The translations under genes were made by a program, and so were the position numbers. Under the pieces are notes generated by a model that was not told the origin of the DNA, made no database searches, and saw only the letters and a program-made list of their open reading frames with translations. This document shows positions 16,211-25,516 of a stretch of DNA of 34,213 nucleotides, one piece after another. The stretch comes from Promethearchaeota archaeon. GTDB taxonomy: Archaea > Asgardarchaeota > Lokiarchaeia > Sigyniarchaeales > SOKP01. The stretch is from the NCBI GenBank assembly GCA_008080765.1, contig SHMU01000022.1, positions 1-34,213 of the forward strand, written 5' to 3'. How positions within the stretch are numbered: the first letter of the stretch is position 1; each line of letters opens with the position of its first letter.

Positions 16211-17353
16211 CTAATCCCGAAGCTTAGGAGGGGGAACAGAAACCGTTCTTTTTCCTTCTAAAAGAGATATCGCAGTTTCTGGGCAGAAATGAGCGCATAT
16301 TCCGCACCCAATGCACCAGTCAGCATTTCGTACTGCCTTATTATCCTCATTTAATTCGATAGCGTCAACAGGACACCGCTCAACACATGTTCCACAACCC
16401 ACGCATAAGTCTTCATCTATTTTAGAGAGGAAATTAGTGGCATTTACCATAGGGAGCACTCCATTCTTCCATAGTACAAAGGTGCCGCAGCATTCCTTAC
16501 AGCAATTACACACACTTGTTTCATCACGCTCAATATTACCATGTGGATGATATGCTTTATGAACCAAGCCAGCCTCTTCTGATTTTTCCAAAATTTCTAA
16601 AGCTTCTTCTTTAGAGATTAATCGGCCAAATCCTTGAGAAGAAACAAAGCGAGCGCTTTTTCCAAACGTAAAACAAGTTTCTCGAAGATCAGTGATCTCA
16701 CATGAATTTCCTAACAGATCTTGATGCTGTCGACAAAAGCAATGCCCAACTGCGATATCATCAAATTTTGTGATGATATTTTGTATTTTTTTGGCGGGAA
16801 GAACTTGCTCTTCGGGTGGGTCAATTTCTTCATTAATTTCAATGGTAATTTCTTTTCCTTGAATATTTTCAAAAACAGGAACTGTTCTATCTATGGGGGG
16901 TACTTGTTTGAACATAGGTAACATAACATCATATTTCTCCTGAATTACATCCTTGACTTCTTCAAATAATGTATTAAATAATACCGCAATTTTTTTTTCT
17001 TTCTCAGTATATTCAATTTTTTTCATATACGTATATTCAAACACACCCACATTAAATAATGGCAAAAGACGATATACCATTACTCCTGCCGAGCTTGGTT
17101 GTTTAAAGAGAGCACCCTTCGCAGCTAAAGAATTAACAATCGGTAAGATATCTTCTTCTTTCATCTCTGTTTTATCTAATAGCTGTTCCATGTTCAATGA
17201 AGGGCGTCGTTTAAATGCTTTAATAATGAAGTCAATTTCCTCTTCGCTATAAAGAAGATGCATGATTTCCATCAGTGTATCGGTGACCGGAAAGGGAAGC
17301 ATTCCCGTCTTGATTATTATTTGTGCTGCTTTTTTATATTTTTTTTCAGACAT
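16211..17353 (-). CDS. Ferredoxin-domain protein with N-terminal helical (winged-helix-like) domain
   Basis: The product (380 residues from the ATG at 17353; an in-frame GTG at 17380 would add nine) ends in a two-cluster ferredoxin: C317/C320/C323 with C327 and C347/C350/C353 with C357, each ending CP. Just before it is an extra cysteine cluster CNCCKECC (282-289), and HCFCR lies near 204-208. Residues about 20-110 are helical and look like a winged helix (the [35 protein letters not shown] segment, read in pieces). Proteins of this layout are usually annotated only as 4Fe-4S ferredoxins; a redox-sensing or electron-carrier role is inferred. No redox partner gene is adjacent. Confidence 0.8.
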   Translation of the reverse strand: MSEKKYKKAAQIIIKTGMLPFPVTDTLMEIMHLLYSEEEIDFIIKAFKRRPSLNMEQLLDKTEMKEEDILPIVNSLAAKGALFKQPSSAGVMVYRLLPLFNVGVFEYTYMKKIEYTEKEKKIAVLFNTLFEEVKDVIQEKYDVMLPMFKQVPPIDRTVPVFENIQGKEITIEINEEIDPPEEQVLPAKKIQNIITKFDDIAVGHCFCRQHQDLLGNSCEITDLRETCFTFGKSARFVSSQGFGRLISKEEALEILEKSEEAGLVHKAYHPHGNIERDETSVCNCCKECCGTFVLWKNGVLPMVNATNFLSKIDEDLCVGCGTCVERCPVDAIELNEDNKAVRNADWCIGCGICAHFCPETAISLLEGKRTVSVPPPKLRD

Positions 17354-17575
17354 TATTTTCTTTTTTACTTCTATATTCACATTTTTTTAATTTCTATAAA
17401 ATTAGCATAGCATTATATAATAGTTAGTGTGTTATTTTAAAAAAATCTCATTTTATTAAAGAATAATATTATTAGATAAAAGAGTCTATAAAGAGTCATA
17501 AATTTATTTTAACAAGCAATTTTAATATTGAAAATATTTATATTTTCTCTTTGTGAGAAAATCTCTGATAATTAG

Positions 17576-18730
17576 GTGATTGGAGTTTTTAGCATTGTTC
17601 AATTTGATTCAAAGAAGAAAAATACTGTCAAATTTCCTTTTTTAGGCTACTTAGGATATATAACTACAAAAATATTTGACAAATTTTCGTTTCTTTCCTT
17701 CCTTGCGGATAAATTAGAGACTCTCAGGTTGGAAGAGAGACTAAATCATATTACTATTAAAAACCCTATCTTTATTACGGGACTTGCACGCTCCGGAACC
17801 ACTATTATGCTTGAAATGCTTAGCCAGCATCCCGATGTGGCAACTCATCAATATAAACATTTTATCATGCCCTATATCCCCTATATTATTGAATTACTTT
17901 TGGCTAACCTCAATATTCAATCCAAGACCACGGAAAGAATTCATCAAGATGGAATTCAAATTGACCACAATTCACCCGAGGTGGTGGAGGAAATGTTTTG
18001 GCAACAGTTCTTTAAAGGCAGTCATCGAGAAGATTTTTCGGACTATTTAGGAAAAGAGACTACTCACCCGCAATTTGAAACATTTTATAAGAATCATATC
18101 AAGAAGTTGTTGCTCAGCCAAGATGCTTCCCGTTATCTTACCAAGAATAATTATAATATAACGAGATTGGAATATTTATTGAAATTATTTCCAGATGCTC
18201 GGATTATACTAATGATTCGTAATCCCATTAATCAAATTGCTTCACTAATTAAACAAACCAGCCTTTTTTTGCATATTGAATATAATCAACCACTCTTTCA
18301 AGATTGGTTGAAAATGATTGGACATCATGAATTTGGTAATGGACTTACTTGCATTAATACCGGAGATTCCATAATAATTTCCAGAATTCGCTCCTTATGG
18401 AAAAATAAAAAAACCTATGTAACAGGATGGGCGTATTATTGGCGATCTATTTACCAATATGTAGCCAATCAACTCGAGCGTAATGAGTATATTAAAGAAG
18501 CAACCTATATTATTGATTATGATAAACTATGTGATGAATCTGAACAAACAATTGATGGGTTAATAAAATTTTTAGATTTAAGTTCTAATAGATTTAACAA
18601 AATAAAGAAAAACTACTGCAGCCGACTTCATAAACCAACCTATTACACCCCCAATTTTTCACCTAAAGAATTGAGCAATATAAAAAAAATTACTGAATCC
18701 ACTGCTAATCGATTTGGATTAGAATTATAA
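17576..18730 (+). CDS. Sulfotransferase family protein
   Basis: This P-loop-like enzyme transfers a sulfuryl group from PAPS to an acceptor. The 5'-phosphosulfate loop is PIFITGLARSGTT (64-76), and the 3'-phosphate site is seen as RIILMIRNPINQIASL in the middle of the protein; an Arg-containing YCSRLHKPTY near the C-terminus resembles the family's closing loop. Length (384) suits the Sulfotransfer_3 group. The frame opens with GTG at 17576, directly after a TAG stop, and no ATG occurs before residue 78, so the start is GTG, a rarer codon, or the N-terminus is damaged. Acceptor unknown: a lipid, glycan or small molecule. No PAPS synthesis genes are nearby. Confidence 0.82.
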   Translation: MIGVFSIVQFDSKKKNTVKFPFLGYLGYITTKIFDKFSFLSFLADKLETLRLEERLNHITIKNPIFITGLARSGTTIMLEMLSQHPDVATHQYKHFIMPYIPYIIELLLANLNIQSKTTERIHQDGIQIDHNSPEVVEEMFWQQFFKGSHREDFSDYLGKETTHPQFETFYKNHIKKLLLSQDASRYLTKNNYNITRLEYLLKLFPDARIILMIRNPINQIASLIKQTSLFLHIEYNQPLFQDWLKMIGHHEFGNGLTCINTGDSIIISRIRSLWKNKKTYVTGWAYYWRSIYQYVANQLERNEYIKEATYIIDYDKLCDESEQTIDGLIKFLDLSSNRFNKIKKNYCSRLHKPTYYTPNFSPKELSNIKKITESTANRFGLEL

Positions 18731-18785
18731 AAGATAATTTCACCAATAGATTTTCTTGATATTGCTCCAAATCGAAAAATAATTC

Positions 18786-19202
18786 CTAAATAGTGTTCTT
18801 ATATTGGTCTCTTTCTTTGATAATTCTCTTCAAATCCACAAAAGGTTCTGGAGAGGAAATAGTGGAAGATGATCTGATTTGTTTCTTCCCCGAAATAAAT
18901 GAAAAAGATTTTTCCATATCAAAATTAAAAAATTCTTTGAAGAAATCATCAAATAATTCCCGAAAATACTCAGATCGAGATGATGATTGGAATGGTTTGA
19001 CAGAAGGGGTGTCTTGTTGGTTTAATAAGGTATCATAGGCATTTTTTAAGGTGATAAATTGGTTTTTTGCGTTCTCATTTTCCTTGTTTAGGTCAGGATG
19101 ATATTTTTTGGCCAGCGTTCGATATTTTAGTTTTATTTCTTGTTCTGATGCATCACTATTTAAGCCAAAAAGTTTCAAACACTCCTCTCTATCCATTTTC
19201 AT
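18786..19202 (-). CDS. Small J-domain (DnaJ-like) protein
   Basis: Residues 4-70 are a J domain, with the invariant HPD at 35-37 in KKYHPDLNKENE, the Hsp70-stimulating loop. The rest (to 138) is a Phe- and Ser-rich tail (for example ELFDDFFKEFFNFD). It has no Gly/Phe region, zinc finger or substrate-binding domains of full-length DnaJ. It is therefore a class C type J protein that would recruit an Hsp70 (DnaK) to a particular client or site. No dnaK or grpE is beside it. The start is taken as ATG at 19202; a second ATG two codons in is equally usable. Confidence 0.88.
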   Translation of the reverse strand: MKMDREECLKLFGLNSDASEQEIKLKYRTLAKKYHPDLNKENENAKNQFITLKNAYDTLLNQQDTPSVKPFQSSSRSEYFRELFDDFFKEFFNFDMEKSFSFISGKKQIRSSSTISSPEPFVDLKRIIKERDQYKNTI

Positions 19203-19467
19203 GCTCTAGATATGAATGGACTAATTTAAAGTTTAATGTTATAAACCGCAAAACTATATCTATGAATCTATTACCAATAACAAACAACTCCCTTTTCAAA
19301 GCAAATAGTAATTTCGAATGAGCTAAACTTCTATTATAATGATGCCTCTTTCGTGAAGGATGCAAAATATTTATTAAATCATTATTTTTAAAGTTTATAA
19401 TGAATAGTTCACTAGTAAAATACATTAAATACAATTTAATTATATTCAAATTAAGGGTATTGTAAAA

Positions 19468-21807
19468 ATGGTTAATGCCTTAGTAGTTGGGCACGGTGCC
19501 AGAGAGCATGTGATTGGGGAAGCATTAGTTAATGGAGGGGCAGAATTATTTGCGTTTATGAGTTTTAAAAACGCAGGTCTCGATAGATTAAGTAAAGGTC
19601 GTATAAAAATTCATTCTGAGACAGATTTTGCGGAAATAATAGATTTTTGCAAAATTAAAAAAATTGATTTTGTAGTAATTGGTCCCGAAAGTCCGCTATG
19701 CGTGGGAATTGTAGATGCTTTAGAAACTAATGGATATCCGTGCGTAGGTCCTCGCATTGAGCCGGCTCAAATTGAAGGATCCAAAATCTTTATGAGAAAT
19801 CTGTTAGACAAATACAAAATTCAATCAAATGTTAAGGGAAAGAGCTTCTCCTCTATGGAGGGAGTAAAGGACTACATAGACAATGTCGGTGAATCTAATA
19901 TCGTCGTTAAACCAGATGGTCTAACGGGGGGAAAGGGTGTGAAAGTGTTTGGGGACCATCTTTTTTCAAAGGAAGATATCCTAACTTACTGCAACGATCT
20001 AATCAATAACAACATGCAATTCATCTTAGAAGAAAATCTTGAAGGTGAAGAATTTACCTTACAAACCTTTGTTGATGGAAAAAATATCGTGGGGAGTCCT
20101 TTAGTACAAGACCATAAACGAGCATATGAAGGTGATGAAGGCCCTAATTGTTACTCTTCGGATACAGAAATTCTAACCGAGACGGGATGGAAAACCTTCG
20201 ATAAATTAAATAATAACGAAAAAGTAATGACCTATAATTGTGAAAATAACATTTTAGAATTTCAAAGACCTGAGAAAATTCATTGGATGAAACATAATGG
20301 AGTTATGATTCATTTCAACAATAGGAAATTAGACTTGCTTGTTACACCAAATCACAGAATGCTTGTAAAATATAGAAACTCCGATAAAAGAGAGGTGGTG
20401 GAGGCTGGAAATCTTAAAGGAGAAAGAGAGATTCTCCTAACGGGACTATGGGAAGGTGAATCTCTAGATTACTTTATAATTGAAGAATATAATTACAAGT
20501 TTAATCATAAACTAGCGAGGCAAAAAATTAAATTTGAGGATTGGATTCAATTCATGGGGATATATCTATCAGAAGGTTATCTTTATGATACAGAGAGGGA
20601 ACACAGCATTTATATTTGTCAACCGAAGAAGTCAAAATATTTTACCGAATTTGAAAAAATTTTGTCTAAATTACCTTTTTACTATTCATATAGTGAAAAA
20701 GATGCTAAGTTTAGAATCAATTCAATTCAATTAGTAAATATTTTAAAGAAATATGTAAAAACTCAAGAAAAATATATACCTAATTATATTAAAAACGCTA
20801 AAAAAGAACATATCATAGGTTTCTTGAATGCATTTTTTCTAGGTGATGGTAATATCCATTATGAGAAAAAACGTTATTATTCTATCTCAAAGAAACTAAT
20901 AGATGACATACAAGAGCTTATTTTAAAGATTGGAAAATCTTCAATTATAACAGGTCATACAAGAAAGAAAATATTAAATCCATTAGATAATAAAGATTAT
21001 GATGCTCAACCAGTTTATTCCCTAGAGATCAAACCTGAATTTAAAGTTGGTATTAGAAAAAAAGATATTAAAATAGTCGACTATCAAGGTGATGTGGGTT
21101 GTGTTACTGTTCGAAACGGATTTGTAGTAGTAAGAAGAAATAATAGGGTGGCAATTTCGGGTAATACGGGTGGCATGGGTTCTTATTCGCTTGAAACTCA
21201 TCTATTACCTTTTATCAGCAAAGAAAATGTAGATGATGCATTAGATGATATGAGAAATGTAGTGGCTGCAATTAAAGCGGAAACGGGCATATTATATAAA
21301 GGATTTTTATATGGACAATTTATGAAAACAACCCAAGGGCTAAAATTAATAGAGTTTAATGCGAGACTTGGAGATCCCGAAGCGATGAATATTCTTCCTA
21401 TTCTTAAAACTAATTTTGTAGATATTTGTTGGGCAATCATAAAGGGAACCTTGGATGGGCTTGAAATTGAGTTTGAAAAGAAAGCGACCGCAGTAAAATA
21501 TTTAGCCCCTGAAGGATATCCTCTCTCTCCTAAAAAAGATCAACTAATTTCGATAGACGAGGAAAGGTTAGAGAAGATTGGCGCCAAATATTATTATGCC
21601 TCTGTATATAAAGAAAATGAGAATATATTTACCACTACTTCAAGATCAATGGGAGTATTAGGGATAGCAGCCTCATTAAAAGAAGCAGAACAAATAGCGG
21701 AGAGAGGAGTAGGCTGTATTGAAGGCAAGTTATTTCATCGCAAGGATGTAGGAACCCCCGAGCTCCTACAAAAACGAATTGAGCATATGAACTCTCTAAA
21801 GAAATAA
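19468..21807 (+). CDS. purD: Phosphoribosylamine-glycine ligase (GARS) interrupted by an intein
   Basis: PurD joins glycine to 5-phosphoribosylamine using ATP, the second step of de novo purine synthesis. The 779-residue precursor would give a 440-residue mature enzyme after splicing, the normal PurD size. The N-terminal part has the VVGHGAREHVI loop, IGPESPL and the ATP-grasp segments VVKPDGLTGGKGVKVF and EGEEFTLQTF; the C-terminal part has LIEFNARLGDPEA, the metal-binding signature. The intein sits between Asn227 and Thr567, inside the conserved GPN-TGGMG loop of the active site. The enzyme is thus inactive until splicing occurs. No other purine gene is adjacent. A TATA-like ATTAAATA box lies about 40 nt before the ATG. 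Confidence 0.95.
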   Translation: MVNALVVGHGAREHVIGEALVNGGAELFAFMSFKNAGLDRLSKGRIKIHSETDFAEIIDFCKIKKIDFVVIGPESPLCVGIVDALETNGYPCVGPRIEPAQIEGSKIFMRNLLDKYKIQSNVKGKSFSSMEGVKDYIDNVGESNIVVKPDGLTGGKGVKVFGDHLFSKEDILTYCNDLINNNMQFILEENLEGEEFTLQTFVDGKNIVGSPLVQDHKRAYEGDEGPNCYSSDTEILTETGWKTFDKLNNNEKVMTYNCENNILEFQRPEKIHWMKHNGVMIHFNNRKLDLLVTPNHRMLVKYRNSDKREVVEAGNLKGEREILLTGLWEGESLDYFIIEEYNYKFNHKLARQKIKFEDWIQFMGIYLSEGYLYDTEREHSIYICQPKKSKYFTEFEKILSKLPFYYSYSEKDAKFRINSIQLVNILKKYVKTQEKYIPNYIKNAKKEHIIGFLNAFFLGDGNIHYEKKRYYSISKKLIDDIQELILKIGKSSIITGHTRKKILNPLDNKDYDAQPVYSLEIKPEFKVGIRKKDIKIVDYQGDVGCVTVRNGFVVVRRNNRVAISGNTGGMGSYSLETHLLPFISKENVDDALDDMRNVVAAIKAETGILYKGFLYGQFMKTTQGLKLIEFNARLGDPEAMNILPILKTNFVDICWAIIKGTLDGLEIEFEKKATAVKYLAPEGYPLSPKKDQLISIDEERLEKIGAKYYYASVYKENENIFTTTSRSMGVLGIAASLKEAEQIAERGVGCIEGKLFHRKDVGTPELLQKRIEHMNSLKK
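20149..21165 (+). mobile_element. PurD intein with LAGLIDADG homing endonuclease
   Basis: This in-frame, 339-residue intein runs from Cys228 to Asn566 of the precursor, with Thr567 as the +1 extein nucleophile. Splicing block A starts CYSSDTEILTETGWKTF; block B is LLVTPNHRML with the TxxH motif (Thr293, His296); the C-terminal blocks are YQGDVGCVTVRNGFVVV and RRNNRVAISGN. The penultimate residue is Gly rather than the commoner His; inteins ending SGN are known. Two LAGLIDADG-type motifs are seen: FMGIYLSEGYL (acidic residue Glu369) and IIGFLNAFFLGDGNI (Asp460). Both acidic positions are kept, so endonuclease activity is plausible. The frame is intact throughout. The removal point leaves an uninterrupted GPNTGGMGSYS. 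Confidence 0.93.
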
Positions 21808-21928
21808 TTTTTTACCTCTTTTTCTTATTGATATTCCAAAAGTTCGATACATCAGTATGAAATAACATTTTTAGTTATAATTCATAAACCAAACTTATTT
21901 ATCTCTTAAATTTAAATTTACACTTAGT

Positions 21929-22432
21929 ATGAATGATACCTCAACTGATGCATCAAGATCTAAAGATGCCGATATGAATTCATTACTTAACAAACTATTT
22001 CATGCTGAAAGATGGCAAGAGCGAGCTGCTGCAGCCCGTGAACTTGGTTTCTTAAAAGATGGAAGAGCGGTCAATTTAATGTGCACCGCGCTTAAAAAAG
22101 AACAAGATCACATGGTGATTAACCGAATAATTGAAGCTTTAGGAAGAATTGGAAATGTGAAAGCAACAAGCCTCATCATCGAAAGATTGCAAGAGGCAAT
22201 GGAAAAAAATACTCTGGACAAATATAGACTGATCATCATAATAGAAAGTCTCATTAATATCAAAGATAAACGAGCTTTAGCATATATTGGTCATTTTTTA
22301 AATTCCGAAGATGAAGAAGTGAGAGATCTCGCCCGAGAAGCTTTTGACATAATAGAACCAAATTGGCGGGAAATTATTGAACGGGAAAGTAAAGAAAGAA
22401 CGATAGAAGATATTTTTAAAACAAAATTATAA
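21929..22432 (+). CDS. HEAT-repeat (PBS-lyase-like) protein
   Basis: After a polar N-terminus (residues 1-17) the 167-residue product consists of short HEAT repeats of about 30 residues: ERWQERAAAARELGFLKDGRAV, then DHMVINRIIEALGRIGNVKAT, then KRALAYIGHFLNSEDEEVRDLAREAFDII. This is the pattern of the PBS-lyase HEAT family, whose members in archaea are mostly scaffolds rather than phycobilin lyases. A TATA-like TTATTTAT box lies about 30 nt before the ATG, fitting a leaderless transcript. It follows purD by 121 bp but probably has its own promoter. The partner is unknown. Confidence 0.82.
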   Translation: MNDTSTDASRSKDADMNSLLNKLFHAERWQERAAAARELGFLKDGRAVNLMCTALKKEQDHMVINRIIEALGRIGNVKATSLIIERLQEAMEKNTLDKYRLIIIIESLINIKDKRALAYIGHFLNSEDEEVRDLAREAFDIIEPNWREIIERESKERTIEDIFKTKL

Positions 22433-22753
22433 CAATTATCTATATATTCTCTTATTTTCATTATAGTATCTTTTTCCATAACTTTAAATACCGAAGTTTT
22501 TATTAGCTAATTGAAGGAACGACAGAGATTTCTAAGAACGATGGGTTCCTACAAAGATTAATGATCAGAAATTTAATAATTCTAAAATTGAAAGCATATA
22601 ATTTTTTCGGTCTTTAAAAAGTTCTAGCTTGATAATTAATCCATTTAGGAGGGTAAAACACCACTGATCTTATTTAGAGTGAATTTTTCTATAAATAGAG
22701 CTATATTCTTGCTATAAAAATAATAATTTATTAAATAGCCAAAAAAGTGAAAT
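22433..22753. other. 321-bp intergenic gap, mostly empty
   Basis: AT-rich DNA between the HEAT gene and the nuclease gene. The only features I can support are a CTATAAAAATA box near 22711-22721, about 35-40 nt before the nuclease ATG and probably its promoter, and a weak GGAAC/GTTCC inverted repeat (about 22516-22550) with a long loop. No reading frame over 35 codons, tRNA or box C/D motif set was seen. Confidence 0.5.
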
Positions 22754-23419
22754 ATGTTGAGAAAAAAAACTCGTTTACATTTATGTTTAATTTTAATTAC
22801 CTGTAGTATAGTCCTCATTCCGATGAATATGACGGAGAATCACATAAATAATTATATTCCATACCAATCAATATTAAAAACTTCTACATATACATATGAA
22901 TGCGATGCATTCGGAATAGCTACATATATCGTTGATGGAGATACCTTTGATGTGGATTATGGTGAAAGGATTCGTTTAGCCGATATTAATACTCCAGAAG
23001 TGGGTGAACCCGGTTATCAAGAAGCCAAAGATTATCTAAACACATTAATATATGATAAAAATATATGTTTAGATATTGATGATAAATTCGAAACAGATCC
23101 ATATGGTAGATATGTAGCGGTCATTTATTTGCCTTATAATACTACCCATTACTTACATGTAAATAAACATATGGTAGATACAGGATTGGCTAATATTTCA
23201 AATTATAATAATGAATTTGACCCCTCAGAATGGGTATTATATGTTCCAATTTCCGTTAGCACTTTACCCATACCGCCTTATTTTTTATACTTAATTAGAA
23301 ATAGTCACACAAATGTACCACCAAATAATCTATTGATTTTAATAGGTATTGCTGCAATAATTATAGGAGTTGCCGCAGTGCTAGTGATCGCGTTTATTTA
23401 CAATAGATTCATGGAATAA
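22754..23419 (+). CDS. Secreted, membrane-anchored thermonuclease (SNase-like)
   Basis: The SNase fold lies at residues about 50-165 and keeps most of the active site: VDGDT (Asp61, Asp63), RIRLADINTPE (Arg74, Thr80, Glu82) and YGRYVA (Arg119), matching SNase Asp19/21, Arg35, Thr41, Glu43 and Arg87. The residue matching Asp40 is Asn79, a common substitution. Residues 5-24 are a hydrophobic signal sequence and 193-216 a C-terminal membrane helix followed by a short basic tail, so the nuclease domain should face the outside of the cell, anchored at one or both ends. It would degrade external DNA or RNA for nutrition or defence; this role is inferred. Confidence 0.87.
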   Translation: MLRKKTRLHLCLILITCSIVLIPMNMTENHINNYIPYQSILKTSTYTYECDAFGIATYIVDGDTFDVDYGERIRLADINTPEVGEPGYQEAKDYLNTLIYDKNICLDIDDKFETDPYGRYVAVIYLPYNTTHYLHVNKHMVDTGLANISNYNNEFDPSEWVLYVPISVSTLPIPPYFLYLIRNSHTNVPPNNLLILIGIAAIIIGVAAVLVIAFIYNRFME

Positions 23420-23643
23420 GAAGGACTAATTGTTTAAAACCTCATGAAAGAGCAAAGAGTAATTAACTAAGAGAGATAAAACCTTAATTTCTTCTTTATG
23501 GTACTCTATGAATAGGTTATTATTAGCTTACTAGTTGAGATAATCGTGATCTTCTCTGTTTCACTATCAATAATTTAATAAATAGGTTAATAAACTGCCA
23601 TAATCCCTAAGATATTATATACATCAACTTCTTAACATGAAAA

Positions 23644-24753
23644 ATGAGAAATAAAAAAGTGTGTTGTTGGGATCTAGAAGGACCACTTTCGGTGTTGGAT
23701 TTTGCAGCAGAAATGGGCAAAAAGCTGGGTGAGAAATCGGAATTAGGACTTCAAAACTATAATATGGGCGACTTTTTCTTCATGATTTCAAAATATGATG
23801 ATTATCTGATAGATACTCCGGGAATTAAAGAGGAATTAGGCATTCCGGAATATCAGCCCGGAGACACCTTACGAATTATGGCACCTATGTATGTGGCATG
23901 TTTTTCAAATGACGAATTAATTGAATTAGCAAAGAGTAATTTAGGAATTTTACCTGGAATACGGGAATTGATCAATATATTAAGGAAAGATTGGGAAGTA
24001 TTTGTTATTTCAACAAGTTATACTCAATTTGCATATCAAGTTACCAAAGAGTTAGAGATACCCCAAGATCATGTCTATTGCACCGAATTTCCAATAACCC
24101 AATTAAAGGAATTGGGGACAAATATTCAGGAAAGTGTTGATGAATTAGTTAAGGAGATCTATAAGAAATATACAAAGTACAACAATAACTTGAAAAGTGT
24201 TTTAGAAGAGCTCAATACCTTTTTCTGGAGCAATCAAGAATCTGATTATATCAAAATCATGAATCAAATTAGAGTAAGAGGTGGTAAACGAAAGGAAAAT
24301 GCCGTAGAGGAGATCTCAGAGCGAACCAGTACATCAATATCCAGAATGATTGCAATTGGGGATTCTATTACTGATATTAACATGCTAGAGCGGTTAAACG
24401 AGGAGGGAGGAATAGCAGTCTCGTTTAATGGAAATCGTTTCTCTTTACAAAATGCCAATATTGCCATCACTACTCCCAATGGATTAGGCGTCCTTCCTAT
24501 TTTTGAACATAACGCAGATATTAGCCAATTTTTATCAGAATGGGAAAAAAATTATTCATCTTTCAAAAATAAGCCAGCGAAGCTCCCAAATTCGTTACTT
24601 TCTACCCAATGCTTAAATTATTTTCAAGCATATGATTTTATGCCAAAAATATATAATTTAAAAAATAAATCACAAAAAGAACTTAACAAGATTGTCTCAG
24701 AGCAAGAGGAAATGAGGAAACAAGTAAGAGGATGGGCAGGTAAATTGGGATAA
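23644..24753 (+). CDS. HAD-superfamily phosphatase, archaeal type
   Basis: HAD motifs in order: I, WDLEGPLS with nucleophile Asp10; II, VISTSYT (Ser123/Thr124); III/IV, AIGDSITDINML (Asp240, Asp244), preceded by the Lys-rich GGKRKENAVEEI segment. The usual second aspartate of motif I (DxD) is Glu12. The 369-residue length, with a long helical insert (about 150-215), fits an archaeal group (I recall it as COG4030, members of which are sometimes named EhaR), but I am not sure of that. It is more a phosphoserine-phosphatase-like hydrolase than a proven hydrogenase subunit; no hydrogenase genes are here. A TTATATA box about 25-30 nt before the ATG suggests a leaderless transcript. It ends 4 bp from the convergent gene. 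Confidence 0.78.
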   Translation: MRNKKVCCWDLEGPLSVLDFAAEMGKKLGEKSELGLQNYNMGDFFFMISKYDDYLIDTPGIKEELGIPEYQPGDTLRIMAPMYVACFSNDELIELAKSNLGILPGIRELINILRKDWEVFVISTSYTQFAYQVTKELEIPQDHVYCTEFPITQLKELGTNIQESVDELVKEIYKKYTKYNNNLKSVLEELNTFFWSNQESDYIKIMNQIRVRGGKRKENAVEEISERTSTSISRMIAIGDSITDINMLERLNEEGGIAVSFNGNRFSLQNANIAITTPNGLGVLPIFEHNADISQFLSEWEKNYSSFKNKPAKLPNSLLSTQCLNYFQAYDFMPKIYNLKNKSQKELNKIVSEQEEMRKQVRGWAGKLG

Positions 24754-24757
24754 CTAT

Positions 24758-25384
24758 CTAAATTTCATGGGAATTATTGCTTTTCTCATCATAATATTCT
24801 AAGAAATTCTCTTTGTAAAACTGAAGACCTGCTTTAATATTTTTCCGCTTCTTCATATTTATTATAAATAAATATGCTATTGGCACAAGAAAAATCAATA
24901 GATAAAAGAAGCCAATTTGATACACAAAAATGAAAAAAATAACCGAAATAAGCGAATAGACAGCATAGAGGGCATTATATAAGAAGATATTCGATCGATA
25001 TTTTGAACTTTCTTCAAATTTATCTTCTTTTAATGCCGCATGACACGCACAGCAAATTAATGGAATCTTCACGTTGTATTTATCTTTAAAATACAAACTG
25101 TATAGTATTGTCAGCATGCGATCAATTTTATTTCCACATAGCTTACAGATGAATTTCTTTTTCTTTTTTAGGCGATTAGTTTCTACTTGATCAATGATTT
25201 CTTTGGAGAAATAACAGTCATCATTATAATAATGCTCACATGTTTTACAAGTAAGTTCTCTGTCCAAGCATCGAGCACTGTTCTCTTGACATTCAAGTTC
25301 CAGAAAGAAATCATAATTAGAATGTGCCCTACATAAGACACGACCATCACTATCAATCTCGAAACTAGGGTCTACATATTCCAT
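24758..25384 (-). CDS. Cys-rich membrane protein, function unknown
   Basis: The 208-residue product has a cytosolic N-terminal half with many cysteines: C18, C32, C39, C46-x2-C49 and C57, and then a zinc-ribbon-like pair C80-x2-C83 with C111/C112-x-C114. Two hydrophobic helices follow (about 132-154 and 157-177), with a basic KKRKN stretch after the second. The layout suggests one or two zinc-binding domains tethered to the membrane by a helical hairpin. I recognise no family. It converges with the HAD gene with only 4 bp between the stops. Confidence 0.6.
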   Translation of the reverse strand: MEYVDPSFEIDSDGRVLCRAHSNYDFFLELECQENSARCLDRELTCKTCEHYYNDDCYFSKEIIDQVETNRLKKKKKFICKLCGNKIDRMLTILYSLYFKDKYNVKIPLICCACHAALKEDKFEESSKYRSNIFLYNALYAVYSLISVIFFIFVYQIGFFYLLIFLVPIAYLFIINMKKRKNIKAGLQFYKENFLEYYDEKSNNSHEI

Positions 25385-25516
25385 AAAAAAATAAGCTTAT
25401 TCTGGGTATTAAACTTATACTTTAATTTGATCTCTAATTAATATTAAAGAAACAAAATAGCATTATAAGGTTTTCGTATAATTTCAAAAAGTAGCTAAAA
25501 GAAATAGAAACTAAAA

